Below the pieces are notes generated by a model. That model saw only the letters and a list, made by a program, of their open reading frames with translations. It searched no databases and was not told the DNA's origin. Below are positions 1 to 7,543 of a stretch of 10,205 nucleotides of DNA, one piece after another. The stretch's first letter is position 1. Every line of letters starts with the position of its first letter. Source of the DNA: Desulfobacterales bacterium (GTDB lineage: Bacteria; Desulfobacterota; Desulfobacteria; Desulfobacterales; UBA11574); the NCBI GenBank assembly GCA_012974475.1, contig JAAXQD010000035.1, positions 1 to 10,205 on the forward strand, read 5' to 3'. The translations under genes were made by a program, and so were the position numbers.

Positions 1-3
1 CAT
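1..3 (-). CDS. Possible start codon of a leftward gene (only the first codon visible)
   Basis: The complement of bases 1-3 reads ATG. It sits 2 bases after a perfect AAGGAGGT Shine-Dalgarno sequence (complement of 6-13) and about 55 bases downstream of a good minus-strand promoter. The SD-to-ATG distance is short, so the true start could instead lie just left of the window. Nothing can be said about the product. The gene would be divergent from the nuclease gene at 234. Confidence 0.35.
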
Positions 4-57
4 CGACCTCCTTCTTCTCTCCAGTTCCTTTCTTGTTTTCTTTTCTTCCTCCTGTCG
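4..57 (-). promoter_or_regulatory. Purine-rich 5' leader and ribosome binding site of the leftward gene
   Basis: Read on the minus strand, this stretch is almost all purine. It contains an AGGAGG (complement of 48-53), an AGGAA (complement of 25-29) and finally AAGGAGGT (complement of 6-13), the full complement of the usual 16S rRNA tail, just before ATG. A purine-rich, unstructured leader with a strong SD suggests efficient translation. The role of the upstream SD-like sequences is unknown; they could simply follow from the purine bias. Confidence 0.45.
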
Positions 58-64
58 CCTTTAT

Positions 65-93
65 AATATAGAGCGCAAGTTAGATCCTGTAAA
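65..93 (-). promoter_or_regulatory. Sigma70-type promoter reading left
   Basis: On the minus strand the -35 box TTTACA (88-93, 5 of 6 consensus bases) is followed by a 17-base spacer (71-87) and the -10 box TATATT (65-70, 5 of 6). Transcription would begin near position 57-58, giving a leader of roughly 55 bases ending at the ATG at 1-3. Box quality, ideal spacing and the downstream SD support each other. No equally good promoter is visible for the rightward gene at 234. Confidence 0.5.
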
Positions 94-233
94 TGCTGAT
101 TTTATCTCCAAGGTCAAGTATATCATCACCAAAAAAGAGAGAAAAATAGCAAAAACTTCAAAAAAGAAAAACCGTCGTTAGATAGTAGCAGTTCAATAAT
201 CGATTTTGGACATATTAAATTACCGGAGATTTT

Positions 234-1481
234 ATGCTGACCTTCTTACATGCTGCTGATATTCATCTGGATTCGCCTTTGCGAGGTTTGTTGACCTATG
301 AGGGGGCGCCGCCTATTGAAGAAATCAGGGGGGCCACTCGGCAGGCGCTGGACAACCTGGTCAATTTTGCTTTGGAAGAAAAGGTAAACTTTGTTCTTGT
401 GGCCGGCGACCTCTACGATGGTGACTGGCAGGACTTTAACACGGGACTGTACTTTGCCAATCAGATGCGCAATCTTGGAGAGGCCGGAATCCGTGTCGCT
501 GTCATACGCGGCAACCATGATGCCGCCAACACCATGACCAAAACCATACCCATGCCGCAGAACGTTAAGATTTTCAGTGCGCGCAAGCCGGAGACCTGGC
601 TGCTCGAAGATCTGGGCGTTGCCATCCACGGACAAAGCTATGCGAATCGGGATGTATACGAGAATCTGGCAGCAGCTTACCCGGATCCGGTTCCCGATCT
701 GTTCAACATCGGCATTCTGCACTGTTTGATATCCGGTTCCGAAGGTCACCTGCCGTACGCCCCGTGCACTTTGGACGAGCTTGCAGCAAAGGGCTATGAT
801 TACTGGGCACTCGGCCATGTGCACAAGTATGATGTGCTTCGGGAACAACCGCACATTGTCTATTCCGGCTGCACCCAGGGGCGGCACATTAGAGAACCCG
901 GCAATAAAGGATGCGTTTTGGTAGAAGTAGAAGAATCTGAAATTCGCACACAATTTGTGCCCCTGGATGTGCTTCGCTGGGTAGAGGTCAAAGCAGATGT
1001 CGGCAACGCCCAAAACATCGAGCAGGCAGCGGTTGCTTTTGGAGAGGCATTAAGCCGGAAGATGTCTGACCTTGAAGGCCTGAACGCCTGTGTGCGAGCG
1101 GTTTTGACAGGCCGCTGCCCGGCACATGGGCGGCTTTCTACCGATCCTGAAGCCGTTGCCGCCAACGTTCGGGCAATTGCATCTGAAGTGTCACAGGGTA
1201 AGGTGTGGATTGAGAAGGTTCAGCTACAGACCCGACCGACAATCGATTTTGATGGCATCGCCGCAAGCGATACGCCCCAGGGAGAGCTGTTACGGTATTT
1301 GAAAGAGCTCGCCGGAAATCCGCAGGCTTTCGAGGAACTCGGCCTGGATCTAACCGGTCTGAAATCCAAACTGTCCGGAAGCGGCGTAAAGCTGCCAGAA
1401 AATGAAGTCGTTGAGCTGTTTTCTGATGTAGGAGACATTTTGTTGACCATGCTGGAAGACGAAGAAGGTCTCGAAGGCTAA
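234..1481 (+). CDS. YhaO-like DNA repair exonuclease (Mre11/SbcD-type metallophosphoesterase)
   Basis: Predicted Mn-dependent nuclease subunit that processes DNA ends with the ATPase encoded next door, as Mre11-Rad50 and SbcCD do in the cytoplasm. All calcineurin-like phosphoesterase motifs are present in order: D9 and H11 (ADIH), D59 (GDLYD), the GNHD set at 93-96, H163 (ILHC) and GHVH at 194-197. The metal site therefore looks intact. Residues from about 230 to 415 form the variable C-terminal part, expected to include the capping and ATPase-binding region. At 415 residues it matches the YhaO family (about 400) and is close in size to SbcD. The start ATG has GGAG at 225-228, five bases upstream. 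The stop TAA shares its last base with the ATG of the ATPase gene (TAATG), so the two are very likely co-translated. The precise in vivo substrate is not deducible. Confidence 0.9.
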   Translation: MLTFLHAADIHLDSPLRGLLTYEGAPPIEEIRGATRQALDNLVNFALEEKVNFVLVAGDLYDGDWQDFNTGLYFANQMRNLGEAGIRVAVIRGNHDAANTMTKTIPMPQNVKIFSARKPETWLLEDLGVAIHGQSYANRDVYENLAAAYPDPVPDLFNIGILHCLISGSEGHLPYAPCTLDELAAKGYDYWALGHVHKYDVLREQPHIVYSGCTQGRHIREPGNKGCVLVEVEESEIRTQFVPLDVLRWVEVKADVGNAQNIEQAAVAFGEALSRKMSDLEGLNACVRAVLTGRCPAHGRLSTDPEAVAANVRAIASEVSQGKVWIEKVQLQTRPTIDFDGIAASDTPQGELLRYLKELAGNPQAFEELGLDLTGLKSKLSGSGVKLPENEVVELFSDVGDILLTMLEDEEGLEG

Positions 1482-4400
1482 TGATGAAAATTAACACATT
1501 CAAGCTGCTCGCATACGGTCCGTTCACGGACAAAGTCCTCGACTTTTCAGGCAAAGACTTTGGCTTGCATGTGGTTTATGGCCTCAACGAAGCAGGCAAA
1601 AGCACCGCCCTGCGGGCTCTGGTCGGATTGTTTTACGGTTTCGGACATATCGTTGAAGACGATTGGCTTCACGATTACAACAAATTGGCTGTCGGGGCCT
1701 CTTTAGACTTTCTCGACGGCGAGGTGTTGAATCTTAGCCGCTACAAGCGCCGCAAGAATGATTTGATCAATGACGATACCGGCGAGCCGTTTGAGCAGGG
1801 AAAACTTGACCTGCATTTGGGAAAGATGGGCCGGGAAAACTTCGAGCATGCCTTTGGCATTTCTCACTATTCGCTCAGACAGGGTGTCGAAAGCGTGCTG
1901 GCTGCCGGTGGAGACCTGGGCCATGCCCTGTTTGCAGCCACCTCCGGTCTGAACACCTTAAAGCAGGTGATGGTCAAATTAGAGAGCAAGCACAACCTTT
2001 TGTTTACTCCGCGCAAAAAAACATCAGCCATCAATGCCGGAATTTCACAACTGAACAAGTTGCGCAAAGAGCAGCGAGAAGCCTCGGCCGGTCACCGTCA
2101 ATGGAAGAAAATGAAAAACCAGCTGGATGATCTTCAACAAAGCGAAGTTGAGGGGATCGAGCAGGTCGAAGCGCTGGGCTCAAAAATCAGCCTGTTATCC
2201 CGTTATCGCGGGGCCTTGAAATTCGTCGCCGCTCGGGAACAATTAGAAAAAGATCTCTCTGAACTTGGCGTTGTTCCGGATTTGCCGGATGATTTTTCAC
2301 AGCGCAGGGTTGCAACCCAGGTGGCCGTCAAGGAGTCCCGTCAGGCTGAAAACAATTTAACCCGGGATCTGGCTGATATCGATGGAAAGCTGGAAAAGCT
2401 GACATACGATGAAAAAATCATCGCCAATGAAAAATTAATCAAAGCCTTGGCAGACGAAGCCCATGTGCATGCCCAGGCCACCACGGACAGCAAGGACCAA
2501 AGAGCGAGGATTTACCAGCACACCGAAACCGCCCAACAGGCCCTGGACCTTCTACGCCCGGGTCTGACGCAGGATTCCGTCCAGGCACTGCGGCTGTCCA
2601 AGCCTGAAAAAGGAAAGATTCAAAGGTTAGGAGCTAAAGGGGCAAAATCGGAGGAATCTGTAAATAGCGCAATTAAAGCGCTGCGTTTGGACGAAGCTAA
2701 TCTGGAAAAAGCACAGGCTGAAATCGATCAATTGGAAAAACCCAAGGACACGTCTGCGCTGGCCGACTGCCTGACACGGGCTACGGAATACGGCAAGCTG
2801 GAAGACCGCCTTGCCGACGCCAAGGCTCAACTGGCCCTGTCTAAAGAACAAGTCGATGCCGATCTTGCAGCACTGGGTCTGTGGACCGGAGATATTTCGG
2901 AACTGGAACGACTGGCCCTGCCTACCGAAGAGACCATGCGCGCCTTTGAAACCGATCTGGCTGATGCGGACCAAAAGCTTGCCGATATGGAAAAGGAAAG
3001 TGTCCGCATTCAAGAACCGCTGAAAGAGGAAGAAAAAACCCTTTCTGAATTGACAAAGACTCGCAAATTGCCGTCGCTTGATGATTTACGGTCGCACCGC
3101 AATCTGCGGAACCGAGGCTGGCAGTCCGTGCGTACGGTATGGCTGGAGGGCGGTGATGTTGATCATGATTTCATGGCGTCCTTTCCGGAAAGTCGTGACC
3201 TTGCCGGAGCGTATGAGAAAAGCATTGCCAGAGCGGATAATACAGCGGATGTGCTGCGCGACGATGCCGATGCGGTAGCACGCGCCGAAGCACTCAAGGC
3301 GGATATCCGACATCAAAAAGAGAGCCTTAAAGAAATTAAGGCGCGTCAACAGGGGTTGGGCAAGGACCGGGCGGACCTTTGGAGCAGATGGGAAGAACTA
3401 TGGAAACCCCTCGGCATTGATCCTTTAACGCCCCGCGAGATGGCCGCCTGGGCCGGCAGGGCAGCAGAGCTGAGACGTAAAACGTCAGATGTAAGAAAGC
3501 ACCAAATGGCTGCCGACCAACTTCAAGCGGATATTGAGCGCATAAGATCCGATGTTGCGACAGCCCTTGAGCATATAGCTGTCAATTTTTCAGAAAAATT
3601 GAGTTATTCGGCCATCATTGAATTGGCCAGACGCATTGTTAAGCATAACGACCAACTGCGTCAGAATCGTCTGGATCTCGAACTTCGTATCACAGCGCTA
3701 AAGGAAGATATCAATGTTGGCAGGCAGCGAAAAAACAACGTTGAGCAAAATCTACGGCGCTGGTCGGATGATTGGGCTCAAACCATTTCCAAGTTAGGCT
3801 TTTCTGCTGATACCCGGCCGGAAGACGTCAACGATTTTATACTGGCCCTTGACGATATTTTTTCAGAATTTGAAAAAGCCAAAGAACGGCAGCAGCGTAT
3901 TGATGCCATGCAACACAACCGTAAAGCGTATGCCCGACGAGTGGCTGAGGCTGTGGCAAAACTGGCCCCTGATTTAATAGATCTCGAACCCGAACCGGCG
4001 GCCATCGACTTGAATGCAAGGCTTACGGGCGATAAAGAGCGACGCCAGGAGTACCGGTTGCTGGAAGAAGAAAAGCGTAAAAAACGTTCGGTTCTTTCCA
4101 AAGAAAATGAAAAATTGGCCGCTCTTGAAGAAACGCTTCGCCTGCTATGTATAGACGCCCACGCAGACAGTCCCGGTCAGCTCCCCGATATTGAAACGCG
4201 TGCCGCAGCCAAGATCAAACTGACCGATAAACTGGACACGATCAATGAAAGGTTGGCCGAGCTGGCTTCCGGGCAAAATTTGCAGGAATTTGGTGCGCAG
4301 GTCAAGGCTCACAACCCGGATGAGCTGGTTGCCAAACTGGAAAAGTTGGAGGCCGAAAAGCAAGAATTTCTCACTAAGCAAAAACGTATTGTTCAAGAAA

Positions 4401-4987
4401 TCGCCCTGGCGACCAAAGAGCTGCAGTCGATTGGTGGCGAATCACTTGCCGCAGCCATAGCCGAAGAAACAGAGGGCCTTGTGGGTAAGATTCAGGCGGA
4501 TGTTGAATATTATGTCAAACTCAGGCTGGCTTCGGCCATATTGACCAAAGCCATGGAGCGGTTTCGCCAAAGCAATCAAAGTCCTGTCTTATCCATCGCC
4601 GGCGACTATTTTAAAACCATGACACAAGGGTCATTCGCGGGACTGCGGGCCGATTTTGATGACAAGGGCGATCCGGTAATCAAGGCAAAACGACCGGACG
4701 GAAAAATGCTGGCACTTGCCGAGATGAGCGACGGAAGCCGGGACCAGTTATTCCTGGCATTAAGACTCGGGGGCTTGGCGAGGTATGTCAAGGCCAACGG
4801 CCCAATGCCCTTTATCGTCGATGATGTGTTGGTGCATTTCGATGATGACAGATCTGCGGCGGCCCTGGCGGCCCTTGGCGAGCTGGCCAAAGAAACGCAG
4901 GTTGTTTTTTTTACCCATCACAAACATCTTATCAGCTTGGCTGAATCATCTGTTTCTGATGAAATATTACGTGTCCATACGCTTTAA
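1481..4987 (+). CDS. YhaN-like SMC/Rad50/SbcC-type AAA ATPase
   Basis: Predicted ATPase partner of the upstream nuclease, with an ABC-type head split by a very long coiled-coil insert. The N-terminal lobe has the Walker A loop GLNEAGKST (34-42). The C-terminal lobe has a signature-like loop MSDGSRDQ (1082-1089), Walker B FIVDD (1111-1115) followed by the VHFDDDR D-loop region, and the switch histidine in FFTHH (His1146). Roughly residues 180-1000 are charged, heptad-like coiled coil rich in Lys, Glu, Leu and Gln. Only two cysteines occur, C430 and C890, and no CxxC, so the Rad50/SbcC zinc hook is absent. At 1168 residues it is longer than E. coli SbcC (about 1048). The start overlaps the nuclease stop by one base. 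A second ATG at 1484 is equally possible and has better spacing (6 bases) from AAGG at 1474-1477. The Walker A, signature and N-terminal sequence fit the YhaN family better than SbcC. Confidence 0.88.
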   Translation: MMKINTFKLLAYGPFTDKVLDFSGKDFGLHVVYGLNEAGKSTALRALVGLFYGFGHIVEDDWLHDYNKLAVGASLDFLDGEVLNLSRYKRRKNDLINDDTGEPFEQGKLDLHLGKMGRENFEHAFGISHYSLRQGVESVLAAGGDLGHALFAATSGLNTLKQVMVKLESKHNLLFTPRKKTSAINAGISQLNKLRKEQREASAGHRQWKKMKNQLDDLQQSEVEGIEQVEALGSKISLLSRYRGALKFVAAREQLEKDLSELGVVPDLPDDFSQRRVATQVAVKESRQAENNLTRDLADIDGKLEKLTYDEKIIANEKLIKALADEAHVHAQATTDSKDQRARIYQHTETAQQALDLLRPGLTQDSVQALRLSKPEKGKIQRLGAKGAKSEESVNSAIKALRLDEANLEKAQAEIDQLEKPKDTSALADCLTRATEYGKLEDRLADAKAQLALSKEQVDADLAALGLWTGDISELERLALPTEETMRAFETDLADADQKLADMEKESVRIQEPLKEEEKTLSELTKTRKLPSLDDLRSHRNLRNRGWQSVRTVWLEGGDVDHDFMASFPESRDLAGAYEKSIARADNTADVLRDDADAVARAEALKADIRHQKESLKEIKARQQGLGKDRADLWSRWEELWKPLGIDPLTPREMAAWAGRAAELRRKTSDVRKHQMAADQLQADIERIRSDVATALEHIAVNFSEKLSYSAIIELARRIVKHNDQLRQNRLDLELRITALKEDINVGRQRKNNVEQNLRRWSDDWAQTISKLGFSADTRPEDVNDFILALDDIFSEFEKAKERQQRIDAMQHNRKAYARRVAEAVAKLAPDLIDLEPEPAAIDLNARLTGDKERRQEYRLLEEEKRKKRSVLSKENEKLAALEETLRLLCIDAHADSPGQLPDIETRAAAKIKLTDKLDTINERLAELASGQNLQEFGAQVKAHNPDELVAKLEKLEAEKQEFLTKQKRIVQEIALATKELQSIGGESLAAAIAEETEGLVGKIQADVEYYVKLRLASAILTKAMERFRQSNQSPVLSIAGDYFKTMTQGSFAGLRADFDDKGDPVIKAKRPDGKMLALAEMSDGSRDQLFLALRLGGLARYVKANGPMPFIVDDVLVHFDDDRSAAALAALGELAKETQVVFFTHHKHLISLAESSVSDEILRVHTL

Positions 4988-5142
4988 TTGAATCGTAAAC
5001 TTGTAAAATAAAAGCCGGTGGTGTTTTGGGGGCCGACCAAGCTATCCTCTTGTATTCTAAAGACAAATCTTCTCACAATGGTTTTTTTTACCACTAAAAC
5101 ATCCTTTTCAGGCAGTTATCTCAGCTTGTCCCCTACCCCAGA

Positions 5143-5196
5143 CAATGCGCAACAATGCGCAAGAAGTACAAAATTTATATTGCGCATTGTTGCGCG
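5143..5196. repeat. TGCGCA repeat cluster: tandem 10-mers in a 16-bp inverted repeat, probable operator of fic
   Basis: The left half is two perfect tandem copies of CAATGCGCAA (5143-5152 and 5153-5162). The right half carries the inverse unit TTGCGCATTG (5180-5189) followed by a degenerate unit TTGCGCGATA (5190-5199). Together GCGCAACAATGCGCAA (5147-5162) and TTGCGCATTGTTGCGC (5180-5195) form a perfect 16-bp inverted repeat around a 17-bp AT-rich centre. Each unit contains the palindromic core TGCGCA (the fourth reads TGCGCG). Core spacings are 10, 25 and 10 bp, so the cores within each pair lie on the same helix face. This geometry suits cooperative binding of a dimeric regulator. The nearest candidate is the winged-helix domain of the downstream Fic protein, 130 bp away. 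There is no T-run after the hairpin, so it does not look like an intrinsic terminator. Confidence 0.7.
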
Positions 5197-5275
5197 ATAT
5201 GGTATGTTCCATTTCAAAAATACCTTTAATAAAAACTATTCCGATTTCATCATGCGGCTTTAATACGATATGGTA
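5195..5275 (+). repeat. Pair of 10-bp direct repeats (CGATATGGTA) before fic
   Basis: CGATATGGTA occurs at 5195-5204, directly abutting the TGCGCA cluster, and again at 5266-5275, a 71-bp offset, about 50 bp before the fic start. The copies are perfect over 10 bases and then diverge. They could be extra binding sites or traces of a short duplication. The length is modest and chance cannot be excluded. Confidence 0.4.
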
Positions 5276-5325
5276 AATAAAAAGGGTTTCTTGTTTTTAA
5301 AGCCAAAATAAATTCTTAATGGAAA

Positions 5326-6465
5326 ATGCAGGTTAGTATGCTCTCTTTTACCCCCAGCAACAAAATTGAAAATGAATTTAAAATGCTCCAGGGATTGTTT
5401 GTGGAAAGATATAGAGACCTGGAGGACTTATCTACCGACGAGGCAAAATTTTTGAATCGTTTTGCGCTCATTAGCAATATCGGAGCATCTACCAGGATAG
5501 AAAATGCCGTCTTGACAGATCCGGAAATCGAATGGGTAGATACGGTCTTGAATGAGAATGGCAAAACCACCGCATATGATGAGAAAAGGACTTTTATTCT
5601 GGACAAACTCTCAAAAGATAGAGAACGAAGCATTGAGGAGGTGGTCGGCTGCCGACAGATATTAACAACCATTTATCTGCAAGCCAATGAGTTTTTCCCT
5701 TTAACCGAAGCTGTCATTCGCGGCTTTCATCATGATTTGCTACGCTATTATCCTGAAGCTGCAAGTCATGCCGGAGGATATAAAACAGCGTCGAACCGAG
5801 TGGTTTTTATCAATCACGACACGGGGGAACATCGAGTGGTTTTAGATCCGGCACCGCCGGGTATTATTACCAGTACGGCTATGGCAGAACTGGTTAAATG
5901 GTATAATGATACCATCCGCAAACATCCCTGGCCATTGCTGGTTGCCACCGAGTTTGTTTTTCGTTTTCTGTCCATTCACCCTTTCCAGGATGGGAATGGA
6001 AGGCTCGGACGGGCCCTTTTTATACTGGCTTTATTACAGTCAAAAGATAAATATTTAACGGGTATCAGCTCTTTTATTGCCGTTGACCGCCATATTGAAC
6101 AAAACCGCTCCCTCTACTATACCGTTTTGCATCAATGTTCTGCCGGCAAGTTTCAAGCAGATCCTACACATTATAATTTGGAGCCGTTGGCCTGGTTTTT
6201 CATCAAAGTTATTAAATCTTCCCTAACCGATGTCGAATTTTACCGCCAGAAATATACAAGCTTACTGAAGCTTTCTGAATCGTCGCTTGCTGTTTTAAGC
6301 TGCTTTAAAGCCGCTCCGGAGAAGCGTTTGAAAGTAGCTGAAATCGTAACGGAGACAGGACTGCCACGCCGGACAGTGCAATATGCACTGAATACGCTAA
6401 CCAAACAAGATTTTCTCCAGCTCCTTGGACGGGGAGCAGCAAGTCGTTATCAGCTTTTGTTTTAA
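5326..6465 (+). CDS. Fic-domain protein adenylyltransferase with winged-helix C-terminus
   Basis: Predicted enzyme that transfers AMP from ATP to a Ser, Thr or Tyr hydroxyl of a target protein. The core motif HPFQDGNGRLGR (218-229) is complete, including catalytic H218, acidic D222 and the anion-binding GNGR. The segment around 150-180 (GGYKTASNRVVF and onward) fits the flap that positions the target. Near the N-terminus STRIEN (55-60) matches the inhibitory [S/T]xxxE[G/N] motif, whose Glu59 would block ATP binding. This makes it a self-inhibited class II Fic. Residues about 310-379, with AEIVTETGLPRRTVQYALNTL, look like a winged-helix DNA-binding domain, as in Shewanella Fic (about 372 residues). 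The listed ATG has a poor SD. A second ATG at 5338, four codons in, has AGG five bases upstream and may be the true start. The gene is AT-richer than its neighbours, so it may have been acquired. No antitoxin gene is adjacent. Confidence 0.88.
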   Translation: MQVSMLSFTPSNKIENEFKMLQGLFVERYRDLEDLSTDEAKFLNRFALISNIGASTRIENAVLTDPEIEWVDTVLNENGKTTAYDEKRTFILDKLSKDRERSIEEVVGCRQILTTIYLQANEFFPLTEAVIRGFHHDLLRYYPEAASHAGGYKTASNRVVFINHDTGEHRVVLDPAPPGIITSTAMAELVKWYNDTIRKHPWPLLVATEFVFRFLSIHPFQDGNGRLGRALFILALLQSKDKYLTGISSFIAVDRHIEQNRSLYYTVLHQCSAGKFQADPTHYNLEPLAWFFIKVIKSSLTDVEFYRQKYTSLLKLSESSLAVLSCFKAAPEKRLKVAEIVTETGLPRRTVQYALNTLTKQDFLQLLGRGAASRYQLLF

Positions 6466-6532
6466 GGCAAAAACAACCTGTGAAAAAATTGAGGATTGAT
6501 ATTACTTAAAAGACTGTGAACAAGGTATAGAA

Positions 6533-7543
6533 ATGAAAACAGGTACGATTTTACTGGATCACGGCAGCGGCGGAAAACTGTCGCACCGTTTGATTGCGGA
6601 TCTTGTGCTTCCCATATTTGACAACGCCATTCTCTCCCCGCTTCATGACGGTGCTGTTTTTGATATCGATGGTCAGCGACTGGCTTTTTCCACCGACACT
6701 TTTGTGGTGGACCCCATTTTTTTCCCAGGTGGAAATATTGGAGATCTGGCCGTAAACGGAACCGTCAACGATTTGGCTATGTGCGGCGCCGAACCGCTCT
6801 ATTTGAGTGTCGGATTGATCATTGAAGAAGGTTTTTCAATGGCTGATCTCAAAAAAATACTCAAAGGTATGGGCAGTGCGTCAGAAAAGGCCGGCGTGAA
6901 AGTGGTCACCGGAGACACCAAGGTCGTCCCCAAAGGTGCGGTGGATAAGATTTTTGTTAATACTTCAGGTATTGGAAAGATACCCCATGGTGTGGACATT
7001 TCCAGCCGTAACGCCCAGCCCGGAGATAAAATTATCCTCAGCGGCACCATGGGTGATCATGGCGTTGCGGTTTTGACCCAGAGGGAAGGGATGACATTTG
7101 ATTCATCGCTTAAAAGCGATACCGCGCCATTAAATCATATGGTCGCCGGAATGCTATCCGTATGTCAGGATATCCATGTTTTACGGGACCCGACCCGCGG
7201 TGGTGTCGGTACCGCTCTCAACGAAATCGCCGGCAAATCCGGGGTCGGGGTCAAGATCTACGAAGAAAAGATTCCGCTGAAAGATGCGGTTGCAGGCATA
7301 TGTGAACTCCTGGGGTTTGATCCGCTTTACATTGCCAATGAAGGCAAACTGATTGCGTTTGTCAATCCCCGGCATGCCGAAAAAGTCCTGGCAGCGATTA
7401 AAGAAGATGAATTCGGTAAAGATGCCTGCATTATTGGAGAAGTGATTTCCGATCATCCCGGCCGAGTGATCATGAAAACCCGAATCGGAGGGATTAGAAT
7501 CGTCGATATGCTGACCGGCGATCAGCTGCCGAGAATTTGCTGA
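6533..7543 (+). CDS. hypE: Hydrogenase maturation protein HypE (carbamoyl dehydratase)
   Basis: HypE helps build the CN ligands of the [NiFe]-hydrogenase active-site iron. HypF carbamoylates its C-terminal cysteine, HypE dehydrates this to a thiocyanate using ATP, and CN is passed to the HypCD complex. The sequence is full length (336 residues) with the expected family motifs: DHGSGG (9-14), FFPGGNIGDLAVNGTVNDLA, VVTGDTKVVPKG, RDPTRGGVGTALNEIA and ANEGKL. It ends in the diagnostic PRIC, so the reactive terminal Cys336 is present. The fold is the PurM/ThiL-like ATP-binding family. The start ATG has AAGG about 8 bases upstream. It lies 67 bp after fic and its stop touches the most likely start of apbE. 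No hypA, B, C, D or F and no hydrogenase subunit is in the window, so this copy is detached from the usual hyp operon. Confidence 0.96.
   Translation: MKTGTILLDHGSGGKLSHRLIADLVLPIFDNAILSPLHDGAVFDIDGQRLAFSTDTFVVDPIFFPGGNIGDLAVNGTVNDLAMCGAEPLYLSVGLIIEEGFSMADLKKILKGMGSASEKAGVKVVTGDTKVVPKGAVDKIFVNTSGIGKIPHGVDISSRNAQPGDKIILSGTMGDHGVAVLTQREGMTFDSSLKSDTAPLNHMVAGMLSVCQDIHVLRDPTRGGVGTALNEIAGKSGVGVKIYEEKIPLKDAVAGICELLGFDPLYIANEGKLIAFVNPRHAEKVLAAIKEDEFGKDACIIGEVISDHPGRVIMKTRIGGIRIVDMLTGDQLPRIC

Larger units (their letters stand above)
4988..5325. other. Intergenic region with operator-like repeats, no gene
   Basis: This 338-bp spacer between the ATPase gene and fic is visibly AT-rich. I see no convincing coding sequence: an 81-codon frame at 5018-5263 starts with GTG, lacks a good SD, has no recognisable motif and runs through the inverted repeat. 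The region holds the TGCGCA repeat cluster (5143-5196) and a 10-bp direct repeat (5195-5204 and 5266-5275). No GC-rich hairpin followed by a T-run is evident after the ATPase gene. The fic promoter must lie here; a weak candidate is TTGCGC (5180-5185) with TATGTT (5203-5208) at 17-bp spacing, which would overlap the repeats. Confidence 0.6.

Noticed and set aside
62..67. Perfect TATAAT on the plus strand as promoter of the nuclease gene
   Set aside because: No acceptable -35 box at 16-18 bp upstream; the nearest TTG-type hexamer is 23 bp away. The same bases fit a minus-strand promoter better.
246..1013. 255-codon minus-strand frame opposite the nuclease gene
   Set aside because: The plus-strand frame carries every metallophosphoesterase motif; the reverse frame shows no family features and is a shadow.
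5143..5196. CRISPR-like or intrinsic-terminator reading of the repeat cluster
   Set aside because: The direct units are only 10 bp and adjacent, with no spacers of regular length, and the inverted repeat is not followed by a T-run.
5018..5263. 81-codon frame in the spacer before fic
   Set aside because: GTG start without a convincing SD, no recognisable motif, and it reads straight through the inverted-repeat cluster; most likely chance in AT-rich non-coding DNA.
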